Source: Didymodactylos carnosus (Eukaryota; Rotifera; Eurotatoria; Philodinida; Philodinidae). Taken from it: a DNA stretch of 64,000 nucleotides. The position numbers were made by a program, and so were the translations under genes. Position 1 is the stretch's first letter. Each line of letters opens with the position of its first letter. Below the pieces are notes generated by a model, which was not told where the DNA came from, searched no databases, and was given only the letters and a program-made list of their open reading frames with translations. Positions 11,583-23,176 of this stretch are shown piece after piece. The stretch spans positions 1 to 64,000 of the forward strand of contig CAJNOQ010000140.1 of assembly GCA_905250885.1 (NCBI GenBank), written 5' to 3'.

Positions 11583-11698
11583 GGGGCCTGTTTCTTAAAA
11601 AAACTTAAGTAAAAAATCTTACTTAAGTCAAAAAAGACAAAGACTTTTTTGGACTTAAGTAAGATTTTCTACTTAAGTTTTTTTAAGAAACAGGCCCC
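11583..11698. repeat. Near-perfect 116-bp palindrome
   Basis: GGGGCCTGTTTCTTAAAAAA at 11583 pairs with TTTTTTAAGAAACAGGCCCC ending at 11698, and the pairing continues to a loop of only a few bases (around AGACAAAGACT). It holds four ACTTAAGT units. It is most simply a tiny foldback MITE. Confidence 0.85.
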
Positions 11699-11699
11699 A

Positions 11700-12223
11700 G
11701 GAATACTTGCAGCCTCCCTTCGGATCTTCAGAGGGTGTCCAGAAAACTTTTTAGCTTTATATTCGGGTACATCCATACAGATCCGCCCACTTTATACACG
11801 ACTTAAAGCTGAAAAGGTTTGACTACATGCAATCGATAGTCCTACTAAAGGTATGTAAAGACCCATGTCGCCCTATGGAAAAATTATTCCAAACATGGGT
11901 TTTCCCTGGCCATAAGTTCTGAATTGAAGCGTTTTTAGGGGTGTCAGAATAGCGAAATCTGACTTTATGTAATACTATCAAGCGTTCTCACACTGCTAGC
12001 TGGAAAGAGTATACGAAGTTGCATATTTCTAATATGCATCTTATACCGCAAATGAGATTTTTTCCTCGGACATTCGGAAAGAATTTTTGACTGCAGGACC
12101 CTACCTGCATTAACAGATATCACTCGTTTTATAGCGTGTGGGACAAGCTCAAAATCTAACAAAACAAAACTTTATTTATATTCAAATGAAAGCGGCTTCC
12201 AAGTTTGTTCGTATGACCCAACA
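11700..12223. other. Spacer, nothing recognised
   Basis: No coding-like frame with family resemblance; the one short frame (11965-12162, minus) has no recognisable motif. It may belong to the decayed repeat cluster on either side. Confidence 0.4.
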
Positions 12224-12850
12224 ACTATCTTTCTTCTATCCTTCCTAAAATTGAGTATTGTTGTGCCTTGCATAACAGTTCGTTTTCTCTTACTTACTCT
12301 TAGAAAACGAACTGTCATGCAAGGCACAACAATACTCAATTTTAGGAAGGATAGAAGAAAGATAGATTCGACGCCGAACTTCAGTTGGAGCTAATCCAAA
12401 GACACGATTCAATGTTCCAAGCTTGCGCCGACAGGCAAGAGCAATGTTCTTGGCATGATCATTCCACCTAAGATCGTGCCTCTTTTATTTCTTCTATTGA
12501 TATCGTTGGCAAGTCTGGAGTGGTAGAGAGAGGAATTTGCTCCTGAAGTGAAGAATAACAAGAAGAAAAATGAGAATTGAAAAGTTCAGCTTTATCCGCA
12601 TCTGTGGAAACAGATTTGGAGCCTTAGTTCAGGCCACGGGGCTTTTTTAAAGTCATAACGATAAGAAGTAGATGGAAAAAAGAGATTGCACAAGTACATT
12701 AAAAGTAGCAGATAAACAAAAATGAGGCGAACAGCCGACAGGGGGAAAAGAACCATTGTTCCAGGAAGAAGGAAATGATAAAAGGTATACTCAATACACG
12801 TATTTGAAGTAGTAGTGACAGAAACATCAGCGCCTGGGAACACCTACAAG
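12224..12850 (-). mobile_element. Broken LINE (non-LTR retrotransposon) fragment, ending in an inverted duplication
   Basis: On the minus strand, frames give KSVSTDADKAELFNSHFSSC (about 12600), the classic pre-RT region of animal LINE ORF2. This is followed directly, after a large internal deletion of the catalytic RT core, by HDLRWNDHAKNIALACRRKL and GTLNRVFGLAPTEVRRRIYL-SSILPKIEYCCALH (about 12290-12490), the RT thumb region. The region is frameshifted and contains stops in its upstream part. At 12224-12288 the last about 64 bp appear again in opposite orientation to 12302-12365, with a 13-bp spacer, so the fragment folds back on itself. CR1/Jockey-like by eye; the clade is not certain. Confidence 0.75.
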
Positions 12851-13827
12851 TTCGAATTTTTTTCAACAATTTTTAATAGCTGTTTTTTTGCCATCAGCAG
12901 TTATAATCGGCATTTTGTTTAGTGCTGATGACTCTGTTGAGGCATATTTCACTAACCAGCGCTAAATATGTGTGATGTGGTTGCTACCTGGCCGCCATTT
13001 TCAAAAAGCTGCCCGCATTTCTGATGTTTTTCCATCCAATGTGTATCTATTTGTCAACTTAAAAATCCAATAGAATTGGAGAGTATTTTTGTTTAGTCTA
13101 TGGGATTAGATGAGTTACCTTCTCATGAATGGTGTTTGGCTTCCAGAAACTTTTGTTCTCAGCTGATCCTAACCCAAACGAGTTTAATTTTTCCATTAGT
13201 TGTTCCATTTTCTGGGTCTGTCAAAATACAAATCATTTTCTAGATCCTTGACTGTATGGAAGCAATTATAACGTTGCAGATAACAATGTTTTAATTCCAT
13301 ACTTGATTGAAATCCTACAGTGTTGCCATATACCATCAAGCACTTCTAATCTTTTACTAATACGGTGGTTGTTTAGGTCATCTTTTTTAGCTTATTGCTC
13401 GATGTAAAGTAACGTATTGTTTGAAACTGCTCATTCAGAGGCTGTACAAATCAGACGTCAATCCTTCATCTAAAAGTCTCACAACGCACTTATTTTCTAA
13501 AATCATATTATTCTATTTATGATACAGAATGGAGAAGAACATATCAAAGCAAAACACAAATCATATGTGCGTATAGTACAGTTTATCTGAGTTTTTTCCC
13601 AGATCTTATACATAGTTATCTGGTAACTAAACATGGACAGAAATATGCGTTTGTTTCTTGATTTATCTGTACGTTAATCCAGTATTTTCTTCGAAAAGAT
13701 GATTAACAGTTTCTGTTTTGCCTTCTCTTGTACGACAGTACTATCACAATTAACTAATCTGATACCTTAACTTTTTTTTAATTGCATTCGAATTGTTTGC
13801 AAGCTAACAGCTGATGTTTCCTTTTAG
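12851..13827. other. Spacer before the transposase-like gene
   Basis: No convincing coding frame. It may hold a 5' untranslated exon or the promoter of the gene that follows, because a good acceptor (CCTTTTAG, ending at 13827) sits just before that gene's first recognised exon. Confidence 0.4.
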
Positions 13828-13844
13828 ATTATATAAATGCAGTT

Positions 13845-16800
13845 ATGAATGAACTGGACATGGCAGTGTATGAGATGGATTCACCCAAGGATAAAGTAAA
13901 TGATCAGGTTTGTTGTTTCTTTCTATCCTCGTTTCAAAAAACATCAATTGCTTGATGTTGTTCGTACAAGACTATACAGAATATTATATAGAAATCTGTA
14001 CGATAATGTTGTATTAATTTATGTTCTGTTTCGGTCAGTCACAAGATTTTTCTAGAATTCATTAAATGTTTTTAAAAAACTACAGCAACTTTTTTAATAT
14101 TTTTAGCTATCATCACTCGAGCTGAATAAACAACCAGATGATAACTGCTTAATATCCAGACGTGTATTTTTTTCGAAGAGTGAATTTCGGCGACCCTATT
14201 CACTAAAACATGTTTATCCACAAACAAATGACACTGATGAATCGAATCAAACCCCTGCAACTTCAATTATTACATCGGTACGTTATTACAGTTCAACCTG
14301 GATTGTTCGACCATTAGGCTAACTCTCAGCAAAAGGATAAAAATGACTGAGCTGCCCTTGTCAGGTTTGAGGGAAACACTGAGCCAAAAACCCTTTAAAA
14401 AACTTTTTAGTGAACAAAATCGAAATGTTTTATAAACCATTGGGTCGTGACTCCATGGTTCCTCTCTGTAGTTGCGCCACTAAGTAATAATTTATTAGTG
14501 AATAATTTTTCTCAGCAGGTTATACGAAAAGCTAGAGCTGTTAGTTTATTGTGCGATTGTATCTGATGGGTTCTGTCGTTATAATGTTTTGCTAGTATAG
14601 ATTTTGGCGAAAATTGGCTCCGCCGTTTTCACAGAAATATCTCTTAAAAATGCTGGTGTTTTAGATAAACTATGGAAAACGACTTCACGAAATGGATGAA
14701 AATGCAAGTGAGACAGAAGATGATAGTGTTCAAATTCTAGACAAAATACCAAGTCTAAGTGCGCAACGTCTTCACGTTCCAAGCACAAAAGTTAAAAAAG
14801 TAAGAATGCCTGTTACGTTTGAATGTAACTTTTTACTGTAAAAAGAGCTTCAAAACTTCTTCGCTCCTAGCATATGTACAACATCTGTAGGTCAAAAATA
14901 GTCTATTTTTGTACAAAAGATGCAGGAAACATGATATAATTAGCAGCTTCAGAGTGTAACATGGATTCAACTACATTTTCTGTTTTAGGTATTTGCTAGA
15001 CCACCGAAAATAGCGAAAACCACCGTTACTCGACCACCTAACTCACTGGTATCACCGTCTGCCATACAATCGAGTATTCCCACAATGAATATTACCGAAA
15101 TTAGACAAATGATGGACTCAGATATACCACCTGTAGAGAGCACCATTGAACACAGAATGAGAATCGATATTTTAAGTTTTATTCTGGAAGATCCAACATT
15201 GAAAGATTCTTCGATTCTAAATCAACTAGTTTTATTTATTCAACAACAATTAGAATCTGAATCGAAACAATTTTATTGTTCATACGCAAGTACCATGAAA
15301 ATCGTACGAAGATCCCTTAATAATCTTATTAGTAAACGGAATAGCAAAGCAAAAGCAAAACGACGAAAGTTAGATGAATGTTGGACAACATCAATTATCC
15401 TTGTGAAATTAAGAGTTGAATTACGAGAAAGTTCAATAACCAATGATAAGTAAGATAACCTTGTTTCAGAATGGTTACTTTACTTCTTTGATTCACTGTA
15501 TAGATTGATACACTTATGGCCATATTAAGCATATAACTAGTAACAAAAATTTTAAAAATTTGTTCGAGCTCTTGTTTTGTTGGTTAGACAAAATCTAAAA
15601 ATCCTCAAAAGTAAATTTTTCACCGATGTCGCCATCTGTTATCAACTTACTTATCACTTTCAGTTAGTGTTTGAACTATATCAACTTCTGAAAATTTTAA
15701 TATATTTACGATCAACATAATACATCTGTTTTCTACGTTAACTTAATCAACCAACTGTACGATATAAATGAACCATATTACTGTCATAGATAAACAATAA
15801 TATTTATTGAGTTAAAGAGCAAAATTACGGCAAAAGTCATGAAGCTTTTATTCTCATTGATTATACTCAATCCATTGTTGAATGCAAAAGATGTTAACTC
15901 CTTGGACTTCAAACGGCCTTGATAAAAACATCCCCAAGTCCAAGTCCATCAAAAAAACCTTCAAATTCAGACTTGAACTTGCCCACGTCTGTTCTTAGTT
16001 TTGCTCTTTTACTTAACGAATATTATTGATCAGCTTCTAGGTTTAACAAATGTATTTTAAACTCTTTAGTGTTCTGATTTTTTCTTTTTTGTAGTAAACC
16101 AGTTAATACTGATCAAGTCTATAAATTTGAATTTAAAAGCACAAATCAATCAATTGTACCACCAACCGATAGTTTATTAGTTATTCAAGAATCGGATGAT
16201 GATAATGATGAAAAAACTGCAGTAGTATCTGTTGATAATTATTCGAATACAGATGCTCGTATAACCATTCCAATGCATAAAATAACAGAGACATTTGAAA
16301 ATAATGAAGTTAATGAAACAAAATTACAAAAATTATTGAATCAAATCGTTGCACACATTCGGGAAGAAAAACTTGATTGTCAATTAAAAAAACTGGAGCG
16401 TATTTTAAATAATCGAGTAACAGTTCTATGTGCATCATTTCGAAATTCAATTATGTCACAAGCTAGAAAACAACAAGAATTACCAAAATTCATAACAATA
16501 TTTGTACCATTCACAAAGCCAGCAATAACAACAACAGAGAAAGAGGTACCAGTTGCTGAACTAAGAAAAACGTTTAATAAGGTCGTTTATTTTCAAGTAG
16601 CTAACAATTTAGTTTTATAAAATAGATGATACCATCAATAGGCTTGACGTTGAGATAGATTTGTCGAATATACTGGATATTTGCCATTGAGAGTTCTTAC
16701 TATTTGTCATATGTTTTAGACCATTGATCAAGTAGAAAAGGATGATATCGATGAAGATCCATTGGCGGATAAAGAAGAAGAGATGTGCCCACGACGAAAA

Positions 16801-19678
16801 ACATTGCGTGATCGCCGTTTAACACAACCGAAACGTTATTATGACATGTTTTATCATGATGAAAACGATGAAGATGATTTTGATTTAGAAGAAGAATTGA
16901 AAAATGAATCAAAAAAAGCATTACTACGTAATTCATATAATCAAAAATTCCTCTTATGGAAAATGAAATATTCAATATCCGATGTTGCATTTCGAAAATT
17001 AAATTCATTAGAAAAAGCAACTGGACGATCATGTCCGTCTTTTAAAAATTTATTACATTTGAAACGATTATATCACAGTAGTATACCAATAACATCAACA
17101 CAATATGGTAAGAAAATATATAAACCTCTGTTAGCAAGACTACTTTCAAATTAACTTTCTCATTTATAAACGAAAACTCAATTCGTTCATACGTCTTGAT
17201 GATGTATTTCAACAGTTCTACAAGAAAATTAACTGAAATATTTATCCATTAAATGTATCACTTGGCTAAAATAACATGTTTTTCTTATCAGTTTATTAAA
17301 CATTAGTAAAACGCGTTTGAGTTGAATTCATTTTAAAGATCGTTCTTCTACAAAGTATTTTTCCTCTGGCTTTAGGTGCTTATGTTAATGTTCATCATGC
17401 CATTCGAATATTGATTGGTGCTAATCCTCAAATATTGTCCAACGAATCTATTCGAGAAAAACGTATCCTTCATTTTCGTTTATGTCAAGATGGCACATGG
17501 ATTGGAAAATATCTCAATTGTTTAGCGTCGAGTTTAAGTTGGGTTGATGCGGGTTATGAAGGGCAAAAAGCAATGGCATTAATGCCCATTGGATTCTTTC
17601 GTATACAAAGTGAAAATCGTTCAAATTTAAAAAAACGTTTAACAAAACAATTTATTGATATGTTTAAAAAAGATCAAATTATTACGTACGATGGAACTGA
17701 ATATAATCTTAAATTTACATACAGTGCCGATTACAAAATGGTTGCATTAATTATGTAAGTAGAAAACATTTTAAACGAACTAAATAAATAGGAAAAGAAA
17801 AAATAAGAATTAGTCGTGTAGAAACAGTTGAAGAGAGAGAAGTTAAGAAAATTGCTAAAGTACTTCTTTTGTTTTTATCGAACTGACTGAATAGAGCTTA
17901 TTTCGTTGTTATTATTATTTTAGGGGTTTGAGTGGTGCGAAAAATGAACATTTTTGTAACTGGTGTAAAATTACAAAGAAAGATAAAGATAATTTTACCA
18001 ATTATTCCGCATTCGATACGAGTCGTAATGCTCGAACAGTTGATGAACATTTGAGTGAAAGACAGAGTGCAAATCCACGATATGGCTATACAAATGAACC
18101 AATCTATGGAAAATATTTTGAGTAAGAAACGACGAGCCATCGTTTAGACATGAGAAAAAGAGTGCATGATCATTATCGCAAGATGAGGGCTAAGGCTGCT
18201 TAAAAAAAGGTCTTCCTTCTACTTTTAATAAATCTTTTCTGCTTTGACCTCTTCATGGCGTCCTTCGTCAAATGAGGGAAAGAATTGAGATTTGTGTATC
18301 TTTTCTTCTATTTTTTTTGTTTTGCGAAATATTCTTCTTACAAAAAATCAGTACTTCACTTTACAGATGCTCAGGTCAGTAATCGATTGCTTCAAAATCT
18401 CATCTTCAGCAGACATCATCACACTTTCACCTGTTATATAAACGCATTTTATCATTTTCCGACGTTATTATTCACTCATTCTTTCCCTATCTTCTAGTTA
18501 TTGTGATATGATTGTCGATATGCTTCATATGAAATTACGTATCTGTGATACACTATTGAAACATACAATCATAGCTTGTTGTGAAGTCGAATCTCCGAAA
18601 ACGAAAGAAAAAGAAATTGAACAACGAAAGAATGCACTAACATTTTTTACACAACACGCAAAAAATTCTAAAGTATGTATCACCTATTTTTCGCAACCTA
18701 CGGTAAATATTTTTGATTAATTTGATGCAAAGTCTCAGCAAGTCAGTCTTGGTTGTTTTCAATTATTGATAAATTCCAAGAAAACAATACGTTTGTGTCT
18801 TCAATTATTTATGCAAACTAATATATACTCATTATAAAACCTGTTGTAATTCACAGTTTGTATAGTGAAATATTTTATCACAAATAATGAAATTTTGTCA
18901 GAACTTTCTACATTTACTTTTGTTTTATTACTTTCTAAAGAGAAATATTTGGACTATTTCCATAGAAATAAGCAGGGAAGTAGTAAAATGCTAAGAAAGT
19001 TTGAAATCATGAGCCCACCATCAAAAAAAGATATGAACTATAAACTTATTTAGTTTTTTTTTTTGTTGTTTTATTTAGACGTACATTCGTTTTGCTATTG
19101 AAAAATCAAAAATAATTGCTACGACTCTAATATCAGGTGATAAACATGAAAATTTTACCGGTACATTACCGTTGGAAGCGATTATGCATAATAAAGAAAA
19201 AGCTGGAAAAATTCAAAAATTAATTCAAGATTTTTTTTATTTACAAACAATAATGAAGAAAGAACAAAGTGATCAACATTATAAATGTTGGGTAAAATTT
19301 AAATGTTTAGAATGGGGTGATCAATATAAACAATTATTTTCACGTGATCAAGTAACACCTTATGTCCATATTGTTGCGTGTCATTCACACGAATTTTTTC
19401 ATGTTTATAATGATTTAAATAAATTTACATTACAAGGTGTTGAAAAAATGAATGATGTTTTAACACATGATTATTTTCGTTCAACAAATAAGAGAAATGA
19501 TTGTTTTAAACAAATAATGCAAAAACGTATTTGTCAATTGATGTTAGGTTTTCCGGCAAATGTTATTGAAAAAATACTTAACGATTTGAATAATAAATCT
19601 TTGTTACCAAAACTTCAAGAAGAAAATGATGTTGAGGAAGTAGATGAGGAGAATGAAATGTCAGATAATGATGATTGA
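13845..19678 (+). CDS. DDE/RNase H-type transposase-like protein, ten exons, possibly domesticated
   Basis: Exons were read at 13828-13907 (first in-frame ATG 13845; an upstream exon is possible), 14107-14277, 14665-14799, 14989-15449, 16095-16581, 16720-17107, 17376-17754, 17924-18121, 18498-18672 and 19079-19678. Every join keeps frame, giving about 1020 residues. The first 560 are low-complexity, acidic and Ser/Thr-rich, with basic RRKTLRDRR. The C-terminal half belongs to a family I know only as uncharacterised multi-copy proteins of invertebrates and fungi. Its marks are HFRLCQDGT (about residue 600), ADYKMVALIMGLSGAKNEHF followed by CNWC (a likely zinc pair), MIVDMLHMKLRICD, TPYVHIVACHSHEFFH and LQGVEKMND. 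I infer D (QDG), D (VDMLH) and E (GVEK) as a catalytic triad with zinc-binding insertions, a layout like RAG1/Transib. No terminal inverted repeats were seen within about 1 kb either side. The C-terminus is strongly acidic. Confidence 0.8.
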
Positions 19679-20333
19679 TTGTTTATTATTGTTTTTATTA
19701 ATCATTTGTACACATATTATGGCGTTTTGTGATCGTGTGTTAAATTCATCTTTTTTATCTTGTAGTTTTTGATTTAGTTTTCACATTGTGTTTTCTTTGA
19801 ATGATTAGCTAACATTTTTGGCTTTTTGATGATTCTTTTGTTTGTAGGTATATTGTGTAGATTAGATTAATTTAATCACAATTACTTCAAGTGTTGTTGT
19901 GGATAGAATCTAAACTCTATGGTTCATTTTTTTTTTTTTTGTTGTTCATCAATAACAAATGAGTAGATAGCTGTACGACAGGTTTTATCAAAAATGAACA
20001 CTGGCAATGATGTTGTTTTTATACTTTCATATATAGGCCAAATAAACTCTGTCAACTATTGTCGTTTCTCATTGCTTTATTTTTGAACTTCAATAGCGAT
20101 AACAAAATGAAAATGGAGTTTTTATTCTTTCAAATTTATTTCAAATGATCTTAAAATATTAAATTTGTAACGATCAAAACTCCATCTTAGATTCGTTAAA
20201 TAACATGCGACATGTTTGAAAATTTTAAGACTAGAAATTTTCGATAAATTTTCTTAGTATCAATGATAAGTCACATTATGATTATTTCACTATTTAGAAA
20301 AACGAACATCTGTGAGGATAAATGCAGTTAAAT
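19679..20333. other. Shared 3' region between converging genes
   Basis: The transposase-like gene (+) and the small minus-strand gene both end into this stretch. It is T-rich, fits 3' untranslated sequence for both, and shows no other feature. Confidence 0.5.
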
Positions 20334-20549
20334 TCAATCGTATAAATCTTCACGTTGTTGCGATTTTTCCTTGTTCTTCAACGGAAACGAACGAGAAGCG
20401 ACAGAAATAAAAAATGAATTTTCTGCTAGAGAAGAAAGAATTATGGAAAGATAAATTGAAATACACCTGAGTTGTTTGTATGTGTATCATCTGTGGTAAA
20501 CACTTCAACTCGAACGGATAACGTTGTGATAGAGTCGGTATCATCCATA
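20334..20549 (-). CDS. Small two-exon gene, unknown product
   Basis: Exon 1 (20467-20549) reads MDDTDSITTLSVRVEVFTTD then DTHTNNS. A 41-bp intron (20426-20466) has GT and CTAG ends. Exon 2 (20334-20425) reads AENSFFISVASRSFPLKNKE then KSQQREDLYD and stop. The product is 57 residues with no signal peptide or membrane segment, and I recognise no family. The frame holds across the intron and the codons are less AT-driven than in nearby noise, which supports it. Its start lies about 300 bp from the UQCRH start in opposite direction, suggesting a shared promoter. A longer gene with unseen exons is possible. Confidence 0.45.
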
Positions 20550-20851
20550 ATCCATTTCAGATCAGTTTTGAATCAAGCACATCGATAGATGAAAGTCACT
20601 TTTATGTAGACTGTCATTAAAATTATCATCACTTTTGAAAGAGAAGTTTGAAGAAAAATGAGAGATAATTCATTTTGTGTAAAACTCTTTACTGTAGAAA
20701 ACTAAATACTTTGAAAAAACTGAATAGTTTTGATAAAATGAGAGATTGAATATACATTTCAATGATTGTAAAGTCATAATTCTTATCTTCATACACAATC
20801 TAACTATATGATTATATTTTTAGATAATAAAATATATAAATACGTAGTATC
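20550..20851. promoter_or_regulatory. Probable bidirectional promoter region between two divergent starts
   Basis: Only 302 bp separate the start codons of the small minus-strand gene and UQCRH, so this interval must hold the control elements of UQCRH and, if it is real, of its partner. No specific site is named; the sequence is AT-rich. Confidence 0.4.
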
Positions 20852-21239
20852 ATGGGCGTTGGCGGACATAAACATCATTATGATAGTGCAAAAATTGCGA
20901 AAGAAATGAAATCCCATGAAGAAGTAAGTAGTATAATATACGAGAATGATCCTTGAGTTTTCACTTTTTCATTTTTCATGTAGGATCCATTAACGAAGTT
21001 AAAAGAACTGTGTAGTAATGATCATGCTTGCGCAGAATTAAAAGAAAAATTAGAAACATGTAATGATCGTGTAAACGGAAAACCGTGGACAAAGGAAACA
21101 TGTCAAGAAGAATTACTTGATTTTCTTCATTGTGTAGATGAATGTGTAAGTATGAATAGAAAATTGTTAATATTTTTTATTATCAAAGTCTTTTTCTTTA
21201 TTTTAGTGGGCACCAAGAATCCTAAAATATATCAAATAA
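20852..21239 (+). CDS. UQCRH: Ubiquinol-cytochrome c reductase hinge protein (complex III subunit)
   Basis: Three exons, 20852-20923, 20984-21145 and 21207-21239, joined in frame give 88 residues. The family is the acidic hinge subunit of mitochondrial complex III, which helps dock cytochrome c1 with cytochrome c in the intermembrane space. The product reads DPLTKLKELCSNDHACAELK then EKLETCNDRVNGKPWTKETC and QEELLDFLHCVDEC, closing with WAPRILKYIK. The cysteine pattern, C..(C) then ETCNDR, and the ELLDFLHCVDEC block match the conserved twin-disulfide helical hairpin. The usual long acidic N-terminal run is replaced here by a short His/Lys-containing leader (MGVGGHKHHYDSAKIAKEMK). Introns are 60 and 61 bp. 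Confidence 0.92.
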
Positions 21240-21912
21240 TTTTGGTGATGAATATAAACTGGATAAATGCGATGACTTTTTGTGTACCATTTAGATTTGT
21301 AGTTTTCGTTAGCTTCTTTTAGAAACGTTTCGTTCCAATGACTCCTGATTTTTTTCATCCTGTTTTTTTTTATTCATATTTTTTTTTTTTGTATAAAAAG
21401 AAAACCAAAAAGAACATACATACGTATAGGAAATAAATTTGTTTTTCGCCCTCTATCTTTAATTTATAAAATATTGTTTTGTAATAATAAGGTATCGAGT
21501 GAACAACAGTGTGTTTCTAAACAATGTTTTATACTTATAAAGATCCCCGATATCAGCCAAAAGATAAAGCCTGCAAACTCTTCCTACTATCATTCGATAA
21601 TATCGTTTGCTTCCTAATAGTAGTGACCTAGATCTACAAACTGTTCACGAACATCCAAGAAACGTTGCTATATCAAACATCATCCGACATATTCCTATAT
21701 TAAACAAACGTAGAGAAAAAAAAGTTAACTCGGGGAAAATCAGTAACTTTTTTTGAGTGTTAGTAGTTATTAACATGTTTTACTGTGTGTATCTTTGAGT
21801 CATACATGGAAACGTTCCGAGGAGTGAACGATGTCAATCGCTTTTGCTACCTGAGAAAAATATTTGATTTAAGTGTACAATAGTTCGAGAGTGCATACTT
21901 GGTTTTTCATAC
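21240..21912. other. 3' flank of UQCRH, nothing recognised
   Basis: T-rich sequence with untranslated-region character at its start; no genes or repeats with clear ends seen. Confidence 0.5.
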
Positions 21913-23176
21913 ACTTTAGTCAGAGATGGAATGGGCGAGTACGCAGATTCTCGAGTATGAGTATGAGTACTAATGAAAAAATTTTTAGTTGCCTAACAAT
22001 AGCCATTTTCAATACCTTTCGGGTTATCAGTTGAACGAGAGTTAGATTCTAGTCTTAGGTTTTTTATTTTACTCTTTATTATTGAATTGTTTTACTTTAT
22101 CTGAACACACAAGAATGAAACATTATGATCATTATTACATTTTAAAAATGTTAACATGCATAATGATCTAACCGCCAAGGGATGCTGTTGCTAGACCTTA
22201 GACGTTTTTGATCGGCAACATCACTTTGTATTAAATACATTGCAAAAGAATCGCAATCAGTAATAACCCATTCAAAATAAATTTGAGGCGAAAACATTCT
22301 AAATGCACTTAGATTACACTAGTGATTTGATTACATGCAGAGGTCTGCATTTAATCAAATCACTACTGTAGTCTAAGTGTAGTCTAAGTGCATTTAGAAT
22401 GTTTTCACCTCAAATTTATTTTGAATGGGTTATTATTGATTGCGATTCTTTTGCAATGTATTTAGTGCAAAGTGATGCTGCCGATCAAAAAGAATCACGA
22501 AAGGAAGCACATTTTTTTTCCTTGGCCGTTAGATCATAAGGTTGATGCTGATAATTTTAAATGATGTGGGCGAATGATAAAGCCGCTTTGAGAAAAAATT
22601 TGCTGTATTGGTGCGAATGTTACAGGGACAGTAAAATGTTTTAGAGCTAATTTTGATAGATTAATTCATGAGGATATGATTGATATTTCGTTGAAACCAG
22701 ATAAAATAAGGTTCTTCTTTATACTTTTCAACAACAAAAAGAAAAGACACAGTTCACTTTTTTTTTTTCCGAGTTATTTTCTTCTACAGAAAAAGATAAC
22801 AAGTCTCTGTTTTCTTTTACAGTTCACATGCGCCTTCTTATCTGATGGTCTATTCTAGTGACCAAGAGAAAGATAGACAGAAAGAAAGGAAACGAGGTTT
22901 CAGAACAAACAAAAATCTAGCATATGACTGACATGAGAGTAAGAGAAAAAAAGAACCCAAAAGTAGTTTTTCTGTGACTTCAATAATCACATTTATTCAT
23001 TTTGCAAGGCCAAAAATTTCTTTGTAATGCATAATAATGGACAAATTTCAAATACTCGAAAATACTCGAGTACATTTTTAAGTACTCGTAAAAAGGAGTT
23101 CCGAGTACGAGTACGAGTAATGAAAATTTTGTACTCTAGCATACTCGAGTAGTACTCGCCCATCTCTGACTTTAAT
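21913..23176. mobile_element. hAT-type MITE with 8-bp target duplication
   Basis: The element spans 21921-23168. It begins CAGAGATGGAATGGGCGAGT and ends with the reverse of that (ACTCGCCCATCTCTG). It is flanked by ACTTTAGT (21913-21920) and ACTTTAAT (23169-23176), an 8-bp duplication with one mismatch. Both ends are filled with short GAGTAC/TACTCG repeats (about 21937-21970 and 23055-23160). The CAGAGATGGGC-type end plus 8-bp duplication is the hAT signature. It carries no transposase; the middle holds a separate palindrome. Confidence 0.88.
22162..22538. mobile_element. Large palindromic element nested inside the hAT-type MITE
   Basis: The left arm from 22162 (TAATGATCTAACCGCCAAGG) is matched in reverse by the right arm ending at 22538 (CCTTGGCCGTTAGATCATA). 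The arms are about 170 bp and well conserved, including TTTTGATCGGCA, TTGCAAAAGAATCGCAATCA and GAATGTTTTCACCTCAAATT, with a centre near 22340-22350. A small duplicated unit (GTAGTCTAAGT) lies in the right arm. It is either a foldback element inserted later or an integral hairpin of the host MITE. Confidence 0.8.

Noticed and set aside
18865-19053. 62-residue frame inside the transposase-like gene
   Set aside because: Lies wholly in the intron between exons 18672 and 19079, and including it would break the family match.
21913-23176. A gene in the 1.25-kb MITE
   Set aside because: The longest internal frame (22676-22858) is short and built on T-rich and repeat sequence.
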